Below are positions 1 to 5,247 of a stretch of 9,450 nucleotides of DNA, in pieces. Below the pieces are notes generated by a model. It had not been told where the DNA came from, ran no database searches, and was given only the letters and a program-made list of their open reading frames with translations. Source of the DNA: Candidatus Gastranaerophilales bacterium (lineage in GTDB: Bacteria > Cyanobacteriota > Vampirovibrionia > Gastranaerophilales > Gastranaerophilaceae); the NCBI GenBank assembly GCA_021202305.1, contig JAJQDG010000207.1, positions 1 through 9,450 on the forward strand, read 5' to 3'. Each line of letters starts with the position of its first letter. The stretch's first letter is position 1. A program made the translations under genes and the position numbers.

Positions 1-126
1 TTCGGGTTCAATTTCCTTTGGATTAAATGCATTTTTTATTTTGCCCGAATATTCTACGTTTATCTTATTTCCTGCTAAGTGTCCTTCTTATACAACAATG
101 TCTTTGTTTTACATATTAAATACAAT
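1..126 (-). pseudogene. In-frame 3' continuation of the AsmA-like gene, interrupted by stops
   Basis: Reading on past the TAG at 127-129 in the same minus-strand frame, there are further stops at 109-111 (TAA) and 88-90 (TAA). After these the frame is open from 87 to the window edge. That stretch reads like a membrane-facing beta-rich AsmA-type segment (EGHLAGNKINVEYSGKI, then a Lys/Pro/Glu-rich piece). AsmA-family proteins are normally much longer than the roughly 290 residues left upstream, so this is probably the rest of the same protein. Either the gene has decayed or the contig end carries base errors. A recoded stop is unlikely because neighbouring genes use TAA and TAG as normal ends. 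The coding look of the last 28 codons is seen directly; the link to the upstream ORF is inference. Confidence 0.5.
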
Positions 127-993
127 CTAATTTATAAGCGGAGTTTTTGATATTATTGTGTTTTTTTCGCCCTTATAATCAAAAGCGATATTCACATTAT
201 CAAAATAAAAAAGAGTTTTGAAAAAATCCCCCTGAGCGGTTGAATAAATATCTAATTTAGTATCAAAATTTGAAAAGCCAAGCTCCGTGAAATATTTTTC
301 TAAAAAGGCAAGGTTTAAAGAATATAAAAGAATTTCATGCTTCTTTAATTTTAATCCGCCTTTTTGTTTTATATATTCTACATCAACCAGATAATATGAA
401 GGCTCGCCGTTAACCGTAAAACACCCGTTTGCTGCAAGTGTATGACCGGAATTAATATTTGCCCCGTTTGCCACAAGTGAATATCCGTTAATTGAAAAGT
501 TGTTTTTTACAAAATCATCATTAAAATTTAAATCGTACTTAGGAACGGATATATTTGCACCCGTTAAATCAAGTGAAAAAAAGGAGCTGTTGTTAAAATT
601 TATGTATTTCAAAAAATCTACACTGCCGTCATTAAGCCTTTTCAGATTTATGGAAATTTCCTTTGCACAAAATTCACTGACAGAAATTTTTCTAAAAAGC
701 AAAGGCAAAATTTTTACCCTTATAGAAAAATCTTTAACATCAAGAAAAGGTGTGGCTGAATTTCCGTCCCCTATTGATATGTAGGGAGATTTTACAAAAA
801 CGGATAATCCTGAATATTCGGTTTTAACCTCGTTAGAGTCAAATATAAGGCTATATTTTTTGTAAAAAAAATCTTTTATAAAAACCGTATCAGAAAGCTT
901 TGAACAAGCATAAAACAAGGCGCTTATCGATACGCATGTAAAAATCACCGCTATTAAAAAAAATCCTGTTAATACCTTCATTAATTTCTGCAT
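127..993 (-). CDS. AsmA-like membrane-anchored protein, probably truncated
   Basis: The product would be 288 residues. It has a short cytoplasmic start (MQKLMK), one hydrophobic transmembrane or signal-anchor segment (about residues 7-29), and a long periplasmic part made of alternating beta-strand-like stretches. Residues about 68-125 match the pattern of the AsmA N-terminal region: a surface-exposed segment, then FLDVKDFSIRVKILPLLFRK, then a strand ending in a NDGSVDF motif. AsmA-family proteins act at the inner membrane and periplasm in outer-membrane assembly and lipid transport. I chose the ATG at 991-993 over the longer TTG start at 1029. A good -10 (1000-1005) lies inside the longer form and places +1 exactly on this ATG, and no Shine-Dalgarno precedes the TTG. 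The ATG at 979-981 is a second option. The gene ends at TAG 127-129, but the same frame resumes after further stops, so it may be a pseudogene. The family call is by pattern only. Confidence 0.6.
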   Translation of the reverse strand: MQKLMKVLTGFFLIAVIFTCVSISALFYACSKLSDTVFIKDFFYKKYSLIFDSNEVKTEYSGLSVFVKSPYISIGDGNSATPFLDVKDFSIRVKILPLLFRKISVSEFCAKEISINLKRLNDGSVDFLKYINFNNSSFFSLDLTGANISVPKYDLNFNDDFVKNNFSINGYSLVANGANINSGHTLAANGCFTVNGEPSYYLVDVEYIKQKGGLKLKKHEILLYSLNLAFLEKYFTELGFSNFDTKLDIYSTAQGDFFKTLFYFDNVNIAFDYKGEKNTIISKTPLIN

Positions 994-999
994 AGACAA

Positions 1000-1029
1000 A
1001 TTATACAAAAAAGAAAGCTTCTTTTGCAA
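1000..1029 (-). promoter_or_regulatory. Predicted sigma70-type promoter of the AsmA-like gene (leaderless)
   Basis: On the minus strand the -35 is TTGCAA (1029-1024), the spacer is 18 bp, and the -10 is a perfect TATAAT (1005-1000). Six bases then separate the -10 from the ATG at 993, which places +1 on the A of the start codon. The transcript would be leaderless, in keeping with the lack of any Shine-Dalgarno. The -35 hexamer is its own reverse complement and is shared with the plus-strand promoter. Confidence 0.55.
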
Positions 1030-1052
1030 AAAAATAAAAATTATTTTAAAAT
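1024..1052 (+). promoter_or_regulatory. Predicted sigma70-type promoter of the 1059 gene (leaderless)
   Basis: The -35 is TTGCAA (1024-1029), the spacer is 17 bp, and the -10 is TAAAAT (1047-1052, five of six consensus bases). Counting six bases after the -10 puts +1 at 1059, the A of the ATG. The region just before the start is A/T only, with no purine-rich ribosome site. It uses the same palindromic -35 hexamer as the divergent promoter, so the two polymerase sites overlap and should compete. Confidence 0.5.
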
Positions 1053-1058
1053 CAAATT

Positions 1059-1592
1059 ATGAAAAAAATACTGTTGTTTTTAATTTTAATTTTACAGGCT
1101 TCATGTTTTGCACAGGTCATGTATCTTGCAAAAGATACCTTTATACCTGTGTATCCATCTAAATCTCTTTCAAGCTCCGTGCTTGAAGAAGGTGATACAT
1201 TTTATTTTATAGTGCCTTCGGATTTATGGATTGAAGAATATAAAATTATTCCTAAAAACAGTATTGTAAAAGGAATAGTAACCCTGCACAAAATGCCTGT
1301 TACGGGCATTAATGCCGCAATGGAAATTGACGCGGTTGAAATTGCTTTTCCGGACGGAAACCGCTACAGTGTTAAAGGGAAAATAGCTTACAAGGGCGAA
1401 ACCCGCATAGGCGGTGATTTAACCCCGCCCGCTTCGTATAACAAATCACTTCATCCGATGAAAGGCGAATATTTTAACGGAGTACTTGCGCAATACGTTC
1501 CAAGCGGAGAATATGAATTCGGGCAGCACATTACAATTCTGACAGGCGAATTGTTACAGGTTGTTTTAGAAGAAGATTTTACACCGTATTAA
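1059..1592 (+). CDS. Exported protein with VirB10/TrbI-like beta-domain pattern
   Basis: This is a 177-residue protein of unknown function. Residues 1-18 form a clear signal peptide (MKK, a Leu/Ile core, then ASCFA). The Cys at 16 lacks a proper lipobox (Gln at -3), so signal peptidase I cleavage after CFA is likelier than lipidation. The mature part has the strand order seen in the exported beta-domain of VirB10/TrbI-like proteins and many small periplasmic proteins: a large acidic start (VLEEGDTFYF, 41-50), an IPKNSIVKGIV strand (64-74), then MEIDAVEIAFPDGNRYSVKG (88-107). The downstream gene has the equivalent pattern (TKGSVITGTI, then a strand and PQGYNIP), so the two look like tandem paralogues, but this one lacks the glycine zipper. 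No Shine-Dalgarno precedes the ATG, and the predicted promoter makes it leaderless. The next gene's promoter overlaps its 3' end. Confidence 0.85.
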   Translation: MKKILLFLILILQASCFAQVMYLAKDTFIPVYPSKSLSSSVLEEGDTFYFIVPSDLWIEEYKIIPKNSIVKGIVTLHKMPVTGINAAMEIDAVEIAFPDGNRYSVKGKIAYKGETRIGGDLTPPASYNKSLHPMKGEYFNGVLAQYVPSGEYEFGQHITILTGELLQVVLEEDFTPY

Positions 1593-1606
1593 TTTTAATG
1601 TATAAT
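1578..1606 (+). promoter_or_regulatory. Near-consensus sigma70-type promoter of the 1632 gene
   Basis: The -35 is TTTACA (1578-1583, one mismatch to TTGACA), the spacer is exactly 17 bp, and the -10 is TATAAT (1601-1606), giving +1 near 1613. The -35 lies inside the last codons of the upstream gene. A strong ribosome site, GGAGG (1619-1623), follows 8 bases before the ATG at 1632, so the leader is about 19 nt. This is the best promoter in the window and suggests strong independent expression of the downstream gene. Confidence 0.7.
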
Positions 1607-1631
1607 TGATTAAAAAATGGAGGTTTAGTTT

Positions 1632-2345
1632 ATGAATAAATTATCTTTAGTATTATTTGGTTCCGTATTTTTGTTTACAACAGGTGCATCCTACAGCGCT
1701 GCGAATTATTCCTATAAAACACCGGCTGCAACCGCACAAACGGCTGATTCGCTGCAAGGCAGCGTAACTTACGTTCCTGCGGGCGCTACAACAACGGTTA
1801 TGATGTCAAGCGAATTAAGTACGGAAACTGCAACCGCAGGTTCAACCGTTTCGGCTACTTTAGTTGAAGATTTTGTTTACAACAATAATACAATTGCAAC
1901 CAAAGGAAGCGTAATAACAGGTACAATCATAAAAGCGAAAAAAGGCGGATACGGCAACAAAAACGGTCAGCTTCAAGTCGTATTTAACAATATAACAACC
2001 CCTCAAGGATACAATATTCCCGTTAATGCCGTATTTAAAACAGATGACAATACGGGCATTTTAAAAGGCGGAACTACAGCAGACAGTGCAAAAGATTACG
2101 CTAAAGATGCAGTGGTAGGTGCAGGTGCAGGTGCAGTGCTGGGTACTGCAATGGGCGCGCTTTCAAGCGGTTCTGTCGGCAAAGGTGCAATATACGGAAC
2201 AGCTCTGGGCGGCGGACTCGGTCTTGCAAAAGGTGTTATAACAAAGGGAGATAATATTACAATTCCTGCAAGCTCATATCTTGATATTTATTTCACTCAG
2301 CCTATAACGCTTTCTGCGCCGAAAGAATATGAATACAGTTATTAG
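1632..2345 (+). CDS. Exported glycine-zipper protein with VirB10/TrbI-like beta-domain pattern
   Basis: This is a 237-residue protein with a signal peptide (about residues 1-23, ending near ASYSA). Residues 55-135 show the VirB10/TrbI-like pattern: SELSTETATAGSTVSATLVE, an in-and-out strand pair around ATKGSVITGTI (89-99), a gap with KKGGYGNKNGQL, then a strand and PQGYNIPVNAVF. Residues 157-201 are a glycine zipper (VVGAGAGAVLGTAMGA, then GALGGGLGL-type spacing) that could insert in or pack against a membrane. A final strand, ITIPASSYLDIYFTQPI (209-225), closes the domain. This architecture is common in exported proteins of unknown role. In true VirB10/TrbI proteins it forms a trans-envelope channel, but no other secretion genes are seen here. 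GGAGG at 1619-1623 supports the start. The role is unknown; the fold is inferred from pattern. Confidence 0.88.
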   Translation: MNKLSLVLFGSVFLFTTGASYSAANYSYKTPAATAQTADSLQGSVTYVPAGATTTVMMSSELSTETATAGSTVSATLVEDFVYNNNTIATKGSVITGTIIKAKKGGYGNKNGQLQVVFNNITTPQGYNIPVNAVFKTDDNTGILKGGTTADSAKDYAKDAVVGAGAGAVLGTAMGALSSGSVGKGAIYGTALGGGLGLAKGVITKGDNITIPASSYLDIYFTQPITLSAPKEYEYSY

Positions 2346-2362
2346 TTTAATCAAGTAGGCTA

Positions 2363-2389
2363 TTTTAAATAATTAAACATTATTTAAAA
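2363..2389. repeat. Perfect 11-bp A/T inverted repeat upstream of the TonB-ExbBD operon
   Basis: The left arm TTTTAAATAAT (2363-2373) and right arm ATTATTTAAAA (2379-2389) are exact reverse complements around a 5-base loop (TAAAC). The stem has no G or C and no T-run follows on either side, so it is not a convincing intrinsic terminator. It lies between the glycine-zipper gene and the TonB-like gene, where an operator or weak processing hairpin would be placed. I could not find a convincing -35/-10 pair for the downstream operon in this 72-bp gap. Confidence 0.4.
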
Positions 2390-2417
2390 ATGAAAAAGCA
2401 GCACAAAAAGAGATGAA

Positions 2418-3590
2418 ATGAGTATCAAAATAAGCGGGTACAATACATTCCGGGAGGAAAACACCACACTGACCGGCAAAACTTTGCCAAATGCGTTTTC
2501 AGATTATGAGAGCGGTTTTTGGAAATATTTTGTTGCCTCTGTTATTTTGCACCCTGCGGCGCTTTTTGCCCTATGGCTTATATTTTTCATTTTAACGCTT
2601 TTAGGGGTGCATTTTCCGCTTGCAAATAAGCCTGAATTAAAAACAAAGGATATAGAATTTGTTTTAACTCAAAATGAAGCCGAACCCATAAATAAAAATA
2701 CAAAGTACCGTTCGGATAAAAATTCAAGAGCGGGCGGAATACATGACCCTAACAGACCCGTTTCAATGCCGACGCCTTCACCTTCGCCCGCACCGGTTCC
2801 AAAAAGTGCGCCTGCGGCTTCTAAGCCTTCGAAACCGGTTCAAAAATCCGTTCAAAAACCCGTTCAAAATCAGGTACAAAAACCTGTTAAACAGGCTGAA
2901 GTGCAAAAAGCTCCCGTAAAACCTTCTAAGCCTTTGGCACCTTCTCAAAAGCCCGTTTTAAAGCCTTCAACATCAACGCCTAAACCGCAAATGCCAAAAT
3001 TAGCAGCTGCACCTTCAAGTCCGTTTAAGGTTGAAGTTCCAAAAACAAGCGCACCCGTCGGTAAAGGGTTTTCGGCTGCAGGCGGAACATCTTCAACAGG
3101 CGGCAGTGCAAACGGCACACTGGCTTCAAGCGGAATGCCCGCACCTCAATTTTCAACTGCAAGAACGGCAAGTTCAGGCTATGGAAGTTCATCTTCAAGC
3201 GGAACAACAGGGCGCGGCGGATATGGAACAGGCAATATGGGAAACCCGGGGCCGGGGAATCCCTCGGGGGCGCCCGGGATAGATGCAATTAAGTCGCCTC
3301 AATGGGGGCCTTACATGCGTGAACTGGAATCAAAAATCAAGCGCAACTGGCACCCGCCAAAAGGAAATGAGTCTAAGCGCGTAGTGCTTATTTTTAAAAT
3401 CGGAAAAAGGGGAGAACTGCTTTCTGTAAGAGTTTCAAAATCTTCAGGAGCGCAGGATAACGATAATGCGGCAATATCAGCCGTGCAGATGTCGGCGCCT
3501 TTCAGAGCGCTTCCGGCAGAATATACAGGTTCCAGCGTAGAAATTGAATTTACTTTCGATTACAACGTTTTGGGCGCAAGTTACAGATAA
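2418..3590 (+). CDS. TonB/TolA-type energy transducer
   Basis: This is a 390-residue inner-membrane-anchored protein that would carry energy from the ExbB/ExbD motor across the periplasm. It has a cytoplasmic head of about 36 residues, one transmembrane helix (about 37-63), and a long linker. The linker is Pro/Lys/Gln-rich from 111 to 215 (repeats such as KPVQKSVQKPVQ) and Gly/Ser-rich from 216 to 290. The C-terminal domain (291-390) has the TonB_C/TolA signatures: WGPYMRELESKIKRNWHPP, a strand VVLIFKIGKRGELLSVRV, SSG with an Asp a few residues on, AAISAV, then APFRALP and a last strand. The KIKRNWxPP and APFRxLP style resembles TolA-like domains. Gene order, with the transducer ahead of exbB-exbD-exbD, favours a TonB role. 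The ribosome site is weak (AAAGAG about 6 bases before ATG). An earlier ATG at 2413 hits TGA after one codon. Confidence 0.9.
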   Translation: MSIKISGYNTFREENTTLTGKTLPNAFSDYESGFWKYFVASVILHPAALFALWLIFFILTLLGVHFPLANKPELKTKDIEFVLTQNEAEPINKNTKYRSDKNSRAGGIHDPNRPVSMPTPSPSPAPVPKSAPAASKPSKPVQKSVQKPVQNQVQKPVKQAEVQKAPVKPSKPLAPSQKPVLKPSTSTPKPQMPKLAAAPSSPFKVEVPKTSAPVGKGFSAAGGTSSTGGSANGTLASSGMPAPQFSTARTASSGYGSSSSSGTTGRGGYGTGNMGNPGPGNPSGAPGIDAIKSPQWGPYMRELESKIKRNWHPPKGNESKRVVLIFKIGKRGELLSVRVSKSSGAQDNDNAAISAVQMSAPFRALPAEYTGSSVEIEFTFDYNVLGASYR

Positions 3591-3608
3591 TTAAACAGGG
3601 GATAAAAA

Positions 3609-4256
3609 ATGGAACTTTTAATTGAATCATTCAAAATGGATTGGCCGGTACTGACACCGATTTTAATCTGTTCTTTTCTTGTAATTGCTGTTGCAATTGA
3701 GAAAATCATCTATTACACAAAAAATAAAAGGGACATAGGCTCTTTTATTCAAAATCTTCAAATTGCGCTTGCAAAAAATAATATGGGCGCTGCAAAAAGG
3801 GTGTCGGCAGAACTTGGCGGCATAATTTCCGAAATGACGGATGAAGGTTTGAGAATTTACACGGAACAGCGTGCCGGTTTTTCAAGAGCGTATGATATTT
3901 CAAGCTCGCTTGCAACAAGGAAACTTGAACGCCACCTTAATATTTTAGGTACTATAGGCGGTGTTGCCCCGTTTTTGGGCTTATTCGGCACAGTTGTGAG
4001 AATTCTTTATACTTTTCAGGATTTAGCCACAAAAGGAAATCAATCCGCAGAAGTTGCAACGGGTATCGCTTCTGCTCTTATTGCAACTGCATTCGGGCTT
4101 GGCGTTGCTATTATAGCGGTAATTTTATATAACTGGTTTCAAAGCGTTGTTACCCGTTTTGAGAGCGATTTTAAACTTATTAAACTTGTGTTTTTAAGTT
4201 TTATTGATTCGGATGAAGAAGTTCATGTTGATGAAACAGGTACAATCACAATTTAG
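3609..4256 (+). CDS. exbB: ExbB/TolQ/MotA-family proton channel subunit
   Basis: This 215-residue subunit forms, with ExbD, the inner-membrane proton channel that powers the transducer. It has the family's three transmembrane helices: 15-36, about 110-137 and about 150-177. Helix 2 carries the conserved core GTIGGVAPFLGLFGTVV (114-130), and helix 3 the conserved SALIATAFGLGVAI (155-168). The cytoplasmic loop (38-105) includes the typical LATRKLERHLNILGTIG lead-in. The length fits the small ExbB/TolQ class. A good ribosome site, AGGGG (3597-3601), lies 7 bases before the ATG, and only 18 bp separate it from the transducer gene, so they are co-transcribed. One oddity is an Arg (131) straight after GTVV, where E. 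coli ExbB and TolQ have GTVWG. ExbB versus TolQ cannot be settled from sequence; the transducer-first order favours ExbB. Confidence 0.92.
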   Translation: MELLIESFKMDWPVLTPILICSFLVIAVAIEKIIYYTKNKRDIGSFIQNLQIALAKNNMGAAKRVSAELGGIISEMTDEGLRIYTEQRAGFSRAYDISSSLATRKLERHLNILGTIGGVAPFLGLFGTVVRILYTFQDLATKGNQSAEVATGIASALIATAFGLGVAIIAVILYNWFQSVVTRFESDFKLIKLVFLSFIDSDEEVHVDETGTITI

Positions 4257-4267
4257 GTTTAAAAAAT

Positions 4268-4729
4268 ATGGCAATTAAACTGACAAAAGATGAAGGCGGC
4301 AAAAAACAAACCTTCAATGAAATAAATATAACACCTCTGACGGATATTTTTCTGGTGCTTTTGATTATTATGATGGTAATTGCGCCGAGTTTTCAATCTG
4401 TTGATAACGACATTAAAATTCCTGAAATAACGCAAGGAAAAGGAATTGAGGATTTAAATGCCACTGTTTCCGTTACAAAAAACAATGAACTTTTTTTAAA
4501 CGGCGAAAAAATTTCACTTGATAATATTGAAGAAAAATTAACAGCACTATCAAATGATAATGAAGCAAAAGAAGTTATCGTAAAAGCAGACAAAAAAACA
4601 AAAAGCTCTACTATTATAGATATTATGCACGCTGCGCAAAATGCCGGATATAAAAAATTGATTGTGGCAGGCGAACCCTTAAACAAAAAAGAACAGGATG
4701 AATTAAATGAAAAGGCAAACCTTCAATGA
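4268..4729 (+). CDS. exbD: ExbD/TolR-family protein, first paralogue
   Basis: This 153-residue ExbD/TolR protein has a short cytoplasmic start, one transmembrane helix (about 24-40) and a periplasmic domain (about 60-140). The signature INITPLTDIFLVLL is present, and Asp26 sits where the essential proton-carrying Asp lies in E. coli ExbD (Asp25). The periplasmic part follows the family plan: a strand with NELFLNGEKIS, then EVIVKADKKTKSSTIIDIMHAAQNAGYKKLIVAGEP. The gene begins 11 bp after exbB, and its last 23 bp overlap the second exbD. The final codons (ANLQ and the TGA at 4727-4729) run into the second copy of the 80-bp repeat, so its C-terminus may have been set by the event that made that repeat. 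The ribosome site is poor (TAGG overlapping the exbB stop, about 10 bases before ATG), so translational coupling is likely. Confidence 0.92.
   Translation: MAIKLTKDEGGKKQTFNEINITPLTDIFLVLLIIMMVIAPSFQSVDNDIKIPEITQGKGIEDLNATVSVTKNNELFLNGEKISLDNIEEKLTALSNDNEAKEVIVKADKKTKSSTIIDIMHAAQNAGYKKLIVAGEPLNKKEQDELNEKANLQ
4307..4386 (+). repeat. 80-bp exact direct repeat, copy 1 (inside first exbD)
   Basis: Bases 4307-4386 are identical to 4716-4795 with no mismatch by my reading, at an offset of 409 bp. The copy encodes residues 14-39 of the first ExbD (QTFNEI through the transmembrane helix to VIA) plus part of the next codon. Identity stops sharply on both sides, although the rest of the two exbD genes is not alignable at the DNA level. 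Confidence 0.95.
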
Positions 4730-5093
4730 AATAAATATAACACCTCTGACGGATATTTTTCTGGTGCTTTTGATTATTATGATGGTAATTGCGCCCATGC
4801 TTGACCAGCAGGGGTTAAAGCTTTCTATCCCGGAATACGTTGAACAAAAACAGGAGCAAACAGAAGAAAGTAAAATTTTAACTGTTGTTGTTGATGAAAA
4901 TAATAATTATTTAATAGACGGCATGCAGATTTCCGCCAAAAATTTAGCAGGCGAAATAAAAGAACGCTCAAAAACCCTAACCGACGGGCTAATGATTGAA
5001 GTTGACGGAAATTCCGAACACGATAGCGTTGTAAAATTAATGGACGCTGCAAGAAACGCAGGCGTAACAGCAATTTCCGTTACACAGATATAA
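4707..5093 (+). CDS. exbD: ExbD/TolR-family protein, second paralogue
   Basis: This 128-residue ExbD/TolR protein has almost no cytoplasmic tail. The transmembrane helix (about 14-30) carries the same INITPLTDIFLVLL signature with Asp16 as the key acidic residue. The periplasmic part (about 35-128) keeps the family order (ILTVVVDENNNYLIDGMQIS, then GLMIEVDGNSEHDSVVKLMDAARNAGVTAISV) but is unlike the first paralogue except for the shared N-terminus. The start ATG (4707) lies in the end of the first exbD. AGGA at 4695-4698, 8 bases upstream, supports it, so the genes are co-translated. Two ExbD-like subunits with one ExbB-like subunit recall Xanthomonas exbB-exbD1-exbD2 and the Myxococcus Agl motor, where two TolR-like proteins work with one TolQ-like protein. 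No gene follows on this strand. Confidence 0.93.
   Translation: MKRQTFNEINITPLTDIFLVLLIIMMVIAPMLDQQGLKLSIPEYVEQKQEQTEESKILTVVVDENNNYLIDGMQISAKNLAGEIKERSKTLTDGLMIEVDGNSEHDSVVKLMDAARNAGVTAISVTQI
4716..4795 (+). repeat. 80-bp exact direct repeat, copy 2 (inside second exbD)
   Basis: This second copy of the 4307-4386 repeat encodes residues 4-29 of the second ExbD plus part of the next codon. Both copies are read in the same codon phase within their own genes. Recombination between them would delete 409 bp and leave an intact, in-frame exbD: the first 13 codons of exbD1 joined to exbD2. Confidence 0.95.
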
Positions 5094-5106
5094 AATCAGT
5101 TATTCC

Positions 5107-5247
5107 TTAATATTTCAAGTATGTATTGAAACGCTTCAAATTGTCCTGCGAACAAGTTAAGATATTTTTTGCTTCAAATTTAATAGTATCCGCAAGCCCT
5201 TCTTTTAATCTGCATTTTAAAATGTTTTTTCCATTTTGGATATCAAT
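5107..5247 (-). other. Start-less open frame overlapping the 3' end of the giant gene
   Basis: The gap between the convergent genes (5094-5216) shows no convincing terminator; only 5-6 bp A/T-rich inverted repeats occur, around 5113-5139. On the minus strand a 46-codon frame (stop TAA at 5107-5109) is open across this gap and reads like a helical protein tail (LKEGLADTIKFEAKN, then SQDNLKRFNTYLKY). It has no ATG, GTG or TTG start. It is the -1 frame relative to the giant gene and joins it at a six-A run (T run at 5225-5230 on the plus strand). A one-base slip or indel there would replace the last residues with a 39-residue extension. It could also be chance. Confidence 0.3.

Noticed and set aside
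1..129. Alternative genetic code with TAA/TAG read as amino acids
   Set aside because: The genes ending at 1592, 2345, 3590, 4256 and 5093 stop at TAA or TAG just where their families or neighbours require, so these are true stops.
2363..2389. Intrinsic terminator after the glycine-zipper gene
   Set aside because: The stem has no G or C and no T-run follows it on either strand.
3025..3288. Overlapping ORFs on both strands within the transducer linker
   Set aside because: They arise from the repetitive Gly/Ser/Pro codons of the linker. The frame with TonB domain and transmembrane helix is clearly the coding one.
5224..5231. Classic X XXY YYZ slippery heptamer (A AAA AAC) for -1 frameshifting
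   Set aside because: The heptamer is present, but its phase in the main frame does not allow tandem slippage; only simple homopolymer slippage remains possible.
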